Assembly (NCBI GenBank): GCA_030594905.1
Contig: JAUVEF010000084.1
Location: 1-5,718, forward strand
Origin: Methanosarcinales archaeon
GTDB taxonomy: Archaea > Halobacteriota > Methanosarcinia > Methanosarcinales > Methanogasteraceae
DNA: 5,718 nucleotides
Reading direction: 5' to 3'
The position numbers and the translations under genes are program-made. Position 1 is the first letter of the stretch. Each line of letters opens with the position of its first letter. Shown in pieces: positions 1 through 5,538 of the stretch. A model generated the notes under the pieces. That model was given only the letters and a program-made list of their open reading frames with translations, ran no database searches and was not told where the DNA came from.

Positions 1-70
1 TCATGAGAATTGATAGCACAACAATAGCCATACATGATATCGAGAAAAGTCTCTTCGTCTTTTTATCCAT
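1..70 (-). CDS. 5' end of an unidentified exported or membrane protein gene (partial, runs off left edge)
   Basis: Read on the minus strand, an ATG at 70-68 opens a frame that stays open for 23 codons to the window edge. An AGGAGGT Shine-Dalgarno sequence (minus strand, positions 86-80) lies 9 nt upstream, the strongest ribosome binding site in the window and the main reason to believe the gene. The peptide starts MDKKTKRLF, with four Lys/Arg among its first seven residues, followed by a hydrophobic stretch (about residues 8-23, including IAVV-like and LSIL residues). This is the pattern of a signal peptide n-region plus h-region, or of an N-terminal membrane anchor. No cleavage site or family motif is inside the window, so the function is unknown. 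It is transcribed divergently from hemL, across a long intergenic region. Confidence 0.72.
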   Translation of the reverse strand, partial: MDKKTKRLFSISCMAIVVLSILM

Positions 71-79
71 TTTTTATGG

Positions 80-86
80 ACCTCCT
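80..86 (-). promoter_or_regulatory. Shine-Dalgarno site of the left-edge minus-strand gene
   Basis: The minus strand reads AGGAGGT here, a seven-base match to the complement of the archaeal/bacterial 16S rRNA 3' end, 9 nt before the ATG at 70. It decides the start of a gene that would otherwise be too short to call. A strong leader site implies a transcript with a real 5' UTR, unlike the nearly leaderless arrangement suggested for the plus-strand genes. Confidence 0.75.
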
Positions 87-620
87 AATTGTTTGTCATA
101 ATTCTGCTTGACCACAGCCACTATCCTTCGCACCCGAGTGCGTGGCGCGTGGGTGGCATTTTGCTCTTTCTACGCATGATTCAGAACCTGTATGCCATAT
201 CGCCACAACTCCTCATACATGACACAGGCGACCCACGAGAAGACCTGAATATACACTACACGATATCTGCGCAGGTTTCCTGGATTGGCGAAGTGCGACA
301 TAAGAATCACGCGCACGCTGACATTCACTCATTCAGCTATAAAGCTTGTGGTTGGGAGACATTTCTGGGAGTCCTACCAGTCCTGTTGACTCCGTTGCTC
401 ACAATTTCACGCCCCGCCCGCAGCCTACATGATCAGGAGCGCGTCATAAGATGTGACCTGTCCGTCCCGTTTGCGTCAGCGGCGGAGTCGTACTCGCGGT
501 CCCGATGTCCTGTGTAACCACTACCAGCAGGTCTTCCGCGCACATAGAGATTGATGCCTCGCCCGAACGAGCTGAAGAGCTGTTATGATGGTCACATTCT
601 CGCATGATGCCGACGCTCCG

Positions 621-633
621 ATAAATATATATT
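621..633 (+). promoter_or_regulatory. TATA-box promoter of hemL
   Basis: The sequence ATAAATATATATT fits an archaeal TATA box with a purine/A-rich BRE-like flank on its 5' side. It stands out as an AT run in otherwise mixed-composition DNA. The first T of TATATAT (626) is 30 nt before the hemL ATG at 656. With the usual TATA-to-start distance of roughly 25 nt, transcription would begin a few bases before the start codon. Confidence 0.65.
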
Positions 634-655
634 ACCAGAGCGATGAGGCATATCC

Positions 656-1936
656 ATGACCATGACTACCACCACGACCACGCAATCAGAAAAAACTTAT
701 GAAGAGGCAAGGAAAGTCATTCCAGGCGGCGTCAGTTCGCCGGTGCGGGCAATCAAGCCGCATCCGTTCTACACAGCATCTGCCGAGGGCTGCACGATCA
801 CGGACCTTGACGGGAACCGTTACATCGATTACTGCATGGGATACGGCCCCCTGATCCTCGGACATGCGCACCCTGCGATCAAGAGTGCAGTTACAGACCA
901 GCTCAACCGCGGCTGGCTCTACGGAACCCCGATTGAGGCAGAGGTGAAGCTTGCATCAAGGATCGCATCCATATATCCAAGTATCGAGATGCTGCGGTTT
1001 GTTTCGTCCGGGACCGAGGCAACGATGAGCGCTTTGCGCCTTGCCCGCGGGTATACCGGCAGAAACAAGTTTTTGAAGATCGAGGGTGGATTTCACGGCG
1101 CTCACGACGCCGCTCTTATAAAAGCAGGGTCCGGAGCAACGACGCACGGTGTGCCAGACTCGCTCGGCGTGCCGCCGGATTTCACGAAACACACGCTTCA
1201 GGCACCCTACAACGATATCGAGGCAATAACCGGCATCATCGAGTCAAACCGGGACGACCTTGCCGCTGTGATCATCGAACCGGTGCTCGGAAACGTCGGA
1301 CCGATTCTTCCGGATCCAGGATATCTCGAGGATCTGCGCCGGGTCACAGAGGAAAACGACGTGCTACTGATCTTTGATGAGATTATCACTGGATTTCGGC
1401 TTGCGATGGGCGGCGCACAGGAGTATTTCGGGATCGTTCCTGACATGACGACGCTCGGGAAGATCGTTGGCGGGGGGTTTCCGTTTGGTGTCTTTGGTGG
1501 CAAAAAAGAGATCATGGAACTAATATCCCCATCAGGCGGTGTCTACCAGGCGGGAACGTTCAGTGGAAACCCGGTTTCGGTGACCGCGGGGCTTGCCGTG
1601 CTGGATACGCTCAAATCGGAGGATGTCCACAGAAAACTGGACGTAAGCGGGGCTAAACTTCGCTCGGCATTGCAAGATCTCGTATCCGACCTGAAATTGC
1701 CCTACTCGATCTCCGGAGTCGGGAGCATGTTCAAGATATTCTTCGGAGACCTGCCGCGCAACTATCAGGATGCGCTCAGGTGTGATAAAGAGGAATATCT
1801 GCGTTTCTTCCATCGGATGCTTGAAAGCGGGGTCTTCCTTCCGCCTTCACAGTTTGAGACCAATTTCCTGAGCATTGCGCACACTGCGAAGGATATCGAG
1901 AAGACGATCGACACGTACGCGGCGAACTTGAAGTGA
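656..1936 (+). CDS. hemL: Glutamate-1-semialdehyde 2,1-aminomutase
   Basis: A cytoplasmic PLP enzyme that converts glutamate-1-semialdehyde to 5-aminolevulinate, the second step of the C5 tetrapyrrole pathway that feeds siroheme, cobalamin, heme and, in methanogens, F430. The 426-residue length is normal. Class III aminotransferase landmarks are in order: [11 protein letters not shown] near residues 21-31 (typical HemL N-terminus), SSGTEA at 117-122 (cofactor phosphate binding), the FHGAHD region near 145, the pyridine-nitrogen Asp D241 in FDEIITGF, and the Schiff-base Lys K269 in [14 protein letters not shown] at 645-648 lies 7 nt before the ATG. A second ATG at 662 would remove two residues of an unusual Thr-rich N-terminus and is an alternative start. 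The pyrophosphatase gene follows after 17 nt, so this is probably the first gene of an operon. No other tetrapyrrole gene is in the window. Confidence 0.96.
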   Translation: MTMTTTTTTQSEKTYEEARKVIPGGVSSPVRAIKPHPFYTASAEGCTITDLDGNRYIDYCMGYGPLILGHAHPAIKSAVTDQLNRGWLYGTPIEAEVKLASRIASIYPSIEMLRFVSSGTEATMSALRLARGYTGRNKFLKIEGGFHGAHDAALIKAGSGATTHGVPDSLGVPPDFTKHTLQAPYNDIEAITGIIESNRDDLAAVIIEPVLGNVGPILPDPGYLEDLRRVTEENDVLLIFDEIITGFRLAMGGAQEYFGIVPDMTTLGKIVGGGFPFGVFGGKKEIMELISPSGGVYQAGTFSGNPVSVTAGLAVLDTLKSEDVHRKLDVSGAKLRSALQDLVSDLKLPYSISGVGSMFKIFFGDLPRNYQDALRCDKEEYLRFFHRMLESGVFLPPSQFETNFLSIAHTAKDIEKTIDTYAANLK

Positions 1937-1953
1937 AGAAGTGAGTGAAGTGA
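1930..1953 (+). repeat. Three GAAGTGA copies spanning the hemL stop and next gene's ribosome-binding region
   Basis: GAAGTGA occurs at 1930-1936, 1938-1944 and 1947-1953. The first copy contains the hemL TGA stop (1934-1936). The others form the leader of the next gene, placing GTGA-type Shine-Dalgarno elements 8 nt before the ATG at 1954 and 9 nt before the ATG at 1963. It may reflect short tandem slippage and probably serves for translation re-initiation. Confidence 0.5.
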
Positions 1954-2541
1954 ATGGACACGATGACAAATCAGATCATGTTCGTGACCGGGAACCTGCA
2001 CAAGGTGGCAGAAGCCGTCGCCATCTGCGCACCACGCGGTATTGCGATCGTACAGAACGATTGCGGGTACCCTGAACTGCAGGACGATGATGTTGCGCGG
2101 GTTGCCGAGTACGGGGCGGAGCATGTGGTAAACCGGCTGGACTGCGCGGTGATCGTTGAGGATACCGGGCTTTACATCGATGCGTTAAACGGGTTTCCCG
2201 GACCGTACGCTGCGTATGTTTACGATACCATCGGAAACGCCGGCATCCTTGCACTGATGCGTGATATCGCGGATGATGGTGGTGATGACCGGCGAGCCAC
2301 GTTTCGGTCGATAATCGGATACTGCGAGCCAGGCATGAAGGCGATCACCTTTGAGGGCACAGCCACCGGAACGATCGCTTATGAAGAACGCGGAGAGGGG
2401 GGGTTTGGCTACGATCCGATCTTCGAGATCGACGGCGTCGCCTTCGCATCGATGGGCGATGATTCCAAGAATAAAGTATCTCACAGGGCAAAATCGTTTG
2501 AGAAGTTTGCTGAGTGGTTCATAAGGCGTGGGAAGGCGTGA
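1954..2541 (+). CDS. XTP/dITP pyrophosphatase (HAM1/RdgB family)
   Basis: Hydrolyses non-canonical purine nucleoside triphosphates (XTP, ITP, dITP) to the monophosphate and pyrophosphate, cleaning the nucleotide pool in the cytoplasm. The 195-residue length fits the family. Visible motifs are TGN..K at residues 12-17 (substrate binding), VEDTGLYIDALNGFPGPY at about 68-85 with the acidic pair E69/D70 (metal and catalysis), GFGYDPIF at 150-157, and SHRAKSFEKF at 176-185 (base-recognition region with the conserved SHR). ATG 1963 is a real alternative start: it gives the short N-terminus usual for the family and is better spaced from the GTGA element at 1950-1953. Position 17 nt after hemL suggests co-transcription, but there is no known functional tie to tetrapyrrole synthesis. 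Confidence 0.95.
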   Translation: MDTMTNQIMFVTGNLHKVAEAVAICAPRGIAIVQNDCGYPELQDDDVARVAEYGAEHVVNRLDCAVIVEDTGLYIDALNGFPGPYAAYVYDTIGNAGILALMRDIADDGGDDRRATFRSIIGYCEPGMKAITFEGTATGTIAYEERGEGGFGYDPIFEIDGVAFASMGDDSKNKVSHRAKSFEKFAEWFIRRGKA

Positions 2542-2546
2542 CATGC

Positions 2547-2559
2547 AAAAGCCTTATGC
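2547..2559 (+). promoter_or_regulatory. Possible weak promoter before the PmbA/TldE-type gene
   Basis: AAAAGCCTTATGC, in the 42-nt gap after the pyrophosphatase gene, resembles an archaeal A-rich BRE plus a weak TATA element (TTATGC at 2554). It sits 30 nt before the ATG at 2584, the same spacing as at hemL. No good Shine-Dalgarno sequence precedes that ATG, which fits a leaderless or nearly leaderless transcript. Read-through from hemL is equally possible. Confidence 0.35.
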
Positions 2560-2583
2560 CAGCACCGCACAAACGAGATTCTC

Positions 2584-3906
2584 ATGATATCAATTGCAGC
2601 GCAGGCGGTTGAATACGCGCAGCGTGCCGGTGCTGATGAAGCTGAAGCATACTGCGTCACAGACCGGTCAGTCAGCATCAACACCAAGCTCGATCACATC
2701 GAGTATGCCAGGGAATCGTTTGCAAGCGGCATCGGCATACGCGCCATTGTATCGGGCGCTGTCGGGTTCTCAAGCGTGAATCACGAAGATGATGTCATTC
2801 GTGCATCCGAACTTGCGGTGACGTCGGCGCGTGCATCCCAGCCGGATCCTGACTGGAGTGCACTTCCTGCGCCAGGAACATGTCAGCCGGTGCAGGGCGT
2901 CTTTGATCCTGCGCTTGCAGAGATTGAACTCCCAAGGTGCGTCGAGCTTGCGGTCGATATGGTCCGCGGTGTCCGGTCGATTGGCGCGATTCCGACATCG
3001 GGCGGGCTTTCGATCTCGACATCAACCTGCCACATCCTCAACACAAACGGCATCGAGCATACCGAGCAGGGGACGATGATGCATCTATTCATCGAGTGCA
3101 CCATGAAAGATAAGGGCGCCATATCCACCGCTCACGAGTTTGGCATATCCAGGAGTTTTGATGTCGATGCATTCGAGATCGGGCGGAATGCAGCCAGACT
3201 TGCCAGAGAGTCAATGCACGGCACCGCCATGGAGACAACGAGAATTCCGGTGCTGCTTGGACCTATTGCGATTGCCGACATCCTTGAATACACTTTCGTC
3301 CCATCTCTGGACGCTGATAATGTGCAGAAGGGCAGATCGATGCTTTCGGAGATAGGAGCAGAGGTTGCATCTGATGAACTGACCATATTTGACGATGGCT
3401 TGCGAACCGGTGGAATCGGAACCGCAGAGTCAGATGATGAGGGGACGCCGTCACAGAAGACGATGATCATCGAAGACGGGGTGCTGAAAGGGCATCTGCA
3501 CGACGCATATACCGCGGGAAAGGCAAGCCCGGACATTGCAAGCACCGGCAACGCGACACGCTCAGGGTACGGCACAACGCCGTCTGTCGATGTGCGCAAC
3601 CTTGTGCTAAACTACCAGCGCCCGGCAAACGACGTGATCGCAGAGACCGACCGCGGCGTGCTCGTCCATTCAGTTATCGGCGCACACACCGCAAACCATT
3701 ATTCAGGCGATTTCTCGGTGGAAGCCCGCAATTCTTTCCTGATAAAAAACGGCGAGGCAAAACAGCCAATAAAATCGATCATGATCGCTGGAAATGTGTT
3801 TGATCTGCTCAAGAACATCGATTGTGTTGGTACGGATGTTCGTGCTGTTGGGGATATTGTTGTGCCGACGGTGCGTGTTTCTGATATGCAGGTCATCGGT
3901 AGTTGA
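2584..3906 (+). CDS. PmbA/TldE-type protein, TldD/PmbA peptidase family
   Basis: Member of the TldD/PmbA family. In bacteria TldD and TldE (PmbA) form a heterodimer in which TldD carries the zinc site; it removes leader peptides (microcin B17 maturation) and degrades unfolded peptides such as the CcdA antitoxin. Archaeal roles are not established. The 440 residues match PmbA length (about 450). Family features are the N-terminal domain (about 1-200), SDDEGTPSQKT near 283-293, the DAYTAGKASPDIASTGNATR-like segment near 307-326, the Gly-rich GAHTANHYSGDFSVEARN region at 366-383, and IAGNVFDLLKNI at 401-412. No HExxxH zinc motif is present (the only HE, at 184-185, lacks the rest), so I assign the TldE-like, non-metal-binding side. 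A TldD partner is absent from the window. It follows the pyrophosphatase by 42 nt. Confidence 0.88.
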   Translation: MISIAAQAVEYAQRAGADEAEAYCVTDRSVSINTKLDHIEYARESFASGIGIRAIVSGAVGFSSVNHEDDVIRASELAVTSARASQPDPDWSALPAPGTCQPVQGVFDPALAEIELPRCVELAVDMVRGVRSIGAIPTSGGLSISTSTCHILNTNGIEHTEQGTMMHLFIECTMKDKGAISTAHEFGISRSFDVDAFEIGRNAARLARESMHGTAMETTRIPVLLGPIAIADILEYTFVPSLDADNVQKGRSMLSEIGAEVASDELTIFDDGLRTGGIGTAESDDEGTPSQKTMIIEDGVLKGHLHDAYTAGKASPDIASTGNATRSGYGTTPSVDVRNLVLNYQRPANDVIAETDRGVLVHSVIGAHTANHYSGDFSVEARNSFLIKNGEAKQPIKSIMIAGNVFDLLKNIDCVGTDVRAVGDIVVPTVRVSDMQVIGS

Positions 3907-4069
3907 GCTACACACCGACGTTGCGAACACCATGATACCAGAACACCACCACATAACCCCCATATCCGGGAGACCCATGGTAACGCTGTATGCACGGATC
4001 CTGGCTGCGAATGCCGCCGCTCCCCCTTAGTAAAGTATATATCATGACCACATCCAGATGTGAGCAGCC
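3907..4069 (+). other. Spacer between two transcription units
   Basis: This 163-nt gap separates the PmbA/TldE-type gene from the radical-SAM gene. It has no T-rich terminator run and no convincing gene. A 33-codon frame (3932-4030, ATG to TAG) lacks a ribosome binding site and has low-complexity His and Ala/Pro runs, so I do not call it. Its 3' end carries the TATA box of the next gene. Confidence 0.55.
4032..4042 (+). promoter_or_regulatory. TATA-box promoter of the radical-SAM gene
   Basis: AAAGTATATAT has an A-rich BRE-like start followed by TATATAT (4036-4042), 34 nt before the ATG at 4070. It lies at the end of a 163-nt gene-free spacer and closely resembles the hemL promoter. It marks the start of a second transcription unit containing the radical-SAM gene and the genes after it. 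A predicted start about 25 nt downstream would leave only a few leader bases. Confidence 0.6.
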
Positions 4070-5437
4070 ATGAAGATTGTGATCGTCTCCCCTGACCTTT
4101 ATACATACGGCTCTATGGTGATCGGCGGAGTCCTCAAGAGTGCCGGATTTGATGTGACGCTTACCAAAAATCCGGATGACGTCGCCAAAACTGACGCTGA
4201 TGTAGTACTGCTGAGCCTCTACTCGACACTCCATCTCCTTGACGAGCGGATCAGGAATTTTGCATCCGCATTTAGATCTGGATCCGGTTCTGAATCCAAA
4301 CCTGAAGCCCGGGACGACAGGGCGATCTATGTTGGAGGTCCGATCAGCGCATACCCCGACATCGTCCTCGGAGAACTGGATGTTGACGCGGTCATCGTTG
4401 GTGAAGGGGAAGAGTCAACGGTCGAATTGCTGAACAATGGAATATCCAAAAACATCTCGGGAATCGCATTCAGAAATGACGGCGAAATCGTCGTAACTGA
4501 GCCAAAGCCTGCGAAAATCGAGAGACCGATGCCGCTGATACCAGGTGACATCGGGAGTCAGAGCATCAGGGGCGCAAACACGTACATCGAGACGCACAGG
4601 GGATGCATCGGTGCATGTGGCTTCTGTCAGGTCCCGAAGTTCTTTGGGACGAAGATTCGTAGCAGGGATATTGAGGACATCATCGCGGAGATCGAGGAGT
4701 TTAAGCGGTGTGGTGTCCGGAGGATTGCGATAAGTGGCGGAACGAGTTCGCTCTACCAGTACGGCAAATCGGGATCGGTCAACACGAGCGCGTTCATCGA
4801 ACTCCTGCAGGCAATCGCGGAGGTGATGGGTCCGAGAAACGTATCGGTTCCCGACATCAGGGTCGATTACGTAGACGAGGAGGTCTTGCACGCGATCCAC
4901 GACTTCACAATGGGCTGGGTCTACTACGGAATCGAGTCAGGGAGCGACGAGATGCTCAAAGCGATGCGGAAAGGGGTGGACTTGGAAGCAAACGTCTATG
5001 CAATCGAGCTTGCGCAGCAGTGCGGCGTCAAGGTTGGCGGAAGTTTCATTGTGGGCTATCCCGGGGAGACGATCGATGATTACGAGATGACAAAGGGCTT
5101 AATCGAGGATACGTTTCTGGACGACGTCTTTGTGAGCATCGCAGAACCGATTCCGGGTACGCATCTGTCGGGGCTTGTGCTCGGGACTGATGATTCGGAG
5201 AATCCAACGTTTGTGGAACATACGGGTGAGTATAAGGCGTTAAAACTGACTGAAAGCGAGGCACGGTGCTTCGATCTCGCGCTCCATGCCCAGATGTGCA
5301 AGGCTGTGCCAAACATCCTGACTGACCAGTTGTACAATGCGTGTCTTGCGGATTCCCGGCAGCAGGGCGGAGATGTGCGGGCGGTAACGAGGTTGCTTCA
5401 GAAGTACCGGGGGAATGAAGTGCAAGAGAAAACATGA
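4070..5437 (+). CDS. Cobalamin-binding domain/radical-SAM protein (MJ_0865/MJ_1487-like)
   Basis: Predicted iron-sulfur enzyme that cleaves S-adenosylmethionine and probably uses a cobalamin for methyl transfer or another radical step; substrate unknown. Residues 1-125 form a Rossmann-like B12-binding domain (MKIVIVSPDLYTYG, then VVLLSLYST, YVGGP near 87-91, GEGEES at 111-116). Residues 170-370 form the radical-SAM barrel: the 4Fe-4S ligands C179, C183 and C186 in a CxxxCxxC motif, a SAM-contact segment ISGGTSS at 221-227, GIESGSDEML at 287-296, FIVGYPGET at 326-334 and AEPIPGTHL at 358-366. A helical C-terminal extension follows. The classical DxHxxG cobalamin motif reads D9-x-Y11-x-x-G14, so the lower-ligand His is missing. 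A Ser/Gly/charged insertion covers about 69-83. Assignment to the methanogen-associated families named is from memory of overall architecture and is less sure than the radical-SAM call. GTGAG at 4060-4064 may serve as ribosome binding site. Confidence 0.88.
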   Translation: MKIVIVSPDLYTYGSMVIGGVLKSAGFDVTLTKNPDDVAKTDADVVLLSLYSTLHLLDERIRNFASAFRSGSGSESKPEARDDRAIYVGGPISAYPDIVLGELDVDAVIVGEGEESTVELLNNGISKNISGIAFRNDGEIVVTEPKPAKIERPMPLIPGDIGSQSIRGANTYIETHRGCIGACGFCQVPKFFGTKIRSRDIEDIIAEIEEFKRCGVRRIAISGGTSSLYQYGKSGSVNTSAFIELLQAIAEVMGPRNVSVPDIRVDYVDEEVLHAIHDFTMGWVYYGIESGSDEMLKAMRKGVDLEANVYAIELAQQCGVKVGGSFIVGYPGETIDDYEMTKGLIEDTFLDDVFVSIAEPIPGTHLSGLVLGTDDSENPTFVEHTGEYKALKLTESEARCFDLALHAQMCKAVPNILTDQLYNACLADSRQQGGDVRAVTRLLQKYRGNEVQEKT

Positions 5438-5538
5438 AACATCTCACCAGGGTCTCGCTGTTGCCAGCACTTACAAGCGACATGCAAGAATTTGGTGCGA
5501 AATCCGGCTCAACCAATCCCGCGTCAGGGGTGGCTTAA
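5434..5538 (+). CDS. Possible 34-residue small protein filling the gap before the Agl23-like gene
   Basis: ATG at 5434 overlaps the radical-SAM gene's TGA in an ATGA arrangement (4-nt overlap). The frame ends at TAA 5536-5538, directly abutting the GTG start of the next gene. The peptide begins MKHLTRVSLLPAL and ends GSTNPASGVA; it is small, polar toward the C-terminus, has no Cys and no clear membrane segment, and matches no family I know. Exact gap filling with stop-start coupling on both sides is the supporting evidence. Against it, there is no good Shine-Dalgarno site before this ATG, short open frames are common by chance, and its last codons also contain the ribosome binding site of the next gene. 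It could be a translational-coupling leader, a genuine small protein, or nothing. Confidence 0.35.
   Translation: MKHLTRVSLLPALTSDMQEFGAKSGSTNPASGVA
5527..5533 (+). promoter_or_regulatory. Ribosome binding site of the Agl23-like gene
   Basis: GGGGTGG, 5 nt before the GTG at 5539, matches the GGTG-type core complementary to the archaeal 16S rRNA tail. Together with the in-frame TAA at 5536-5538, which rules out any upstream start in that frame, it fixes the GTG start. Confidence 0.6.

Larger units (their letters stand above)
71..655. other. Long intergenic region between divergent genes, no recognised gene
   Basis: About 585 nt separate the start of the minus-strand gene from hemL. The only long frame (89-517, plus) would start with TTG, has no ribosome binding site, is rich in His, Ser and Arg without domain character, and matches nothing I recognise. 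I found no tRNA-like T-arm, CRISPR repeat or long repeat. Small perfect stems are visible: CGCAC/GTGCG around a 4-nt loop (129-142), CTCG/CGAG (558-571) and AGCT/AGCT (570-581); all are short enough to be chance. The last 35 nt hold the hemL promoter. The rest may be regulatory, decayed coding sequence, or carry an RNA that cannot be recognised by eye. Confidence 0.6.

Noticed and set aside
95..103. TTATGA-like element on the minus strand as promoter of the left-edge gene
   Set aside because: The implied transcription start would fall downstream of the strong AGGAGGT site, leaving it untranscribed, so the two cannot both be right.
338..347. CTATAAAGCTT as a TATA box on either strand
   Set aside because: No gene begins at a sensible distance on either strand; the left-edge gene would need a leader of about 245 nt.
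89..517. 142-codon plus-strand open frame upstream of hemL
   Set aside because: It starts with TTG, has no ribosome binding site, its start region overlaps the minus-strand gene's Shine-Dalgarno area, and its His/Ser/Arg-rich composition shows no domain or family resemblance.
558..581. Possible tRNA T-arm or structured RNA around CTCG-CCCGAA-CGAG
   Set aside because: Stems are only 4 bp, the two hairpins overlap, and no acceptor or anticodon arm can be built around them.
451..597. 8-bp inverted repeat ATGTGACC (451-458) / GGTCACAT (590-597)
   Set aside because: The arms are 131 nt apart and a pair of this length is expected by chance in a region of this size; no protein-binding context is evident.
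33..608. Recurring CATGAT hexamers (33, 175, 428, 603) as possible operator or repeat array
   Set aside because: Spacing is irregular and the flanks are not conserved; consistent with chance.
3932..4030. 33-codon frame in the spacer before the radical-SAM gene
   Set aside because: There is no ribosome binding site, the sequence is low complexity, and its end adjoins the TATA box of the next gene.
4708..5079. Long out-of-frame reading frames over the radical-SAM gene, and similar frames over hemL and the PmbA/TldE-type gene
   Set aside because: They overlap well-supported genes, have Arg/Ser-rich shadow composition and lack initiation signals.
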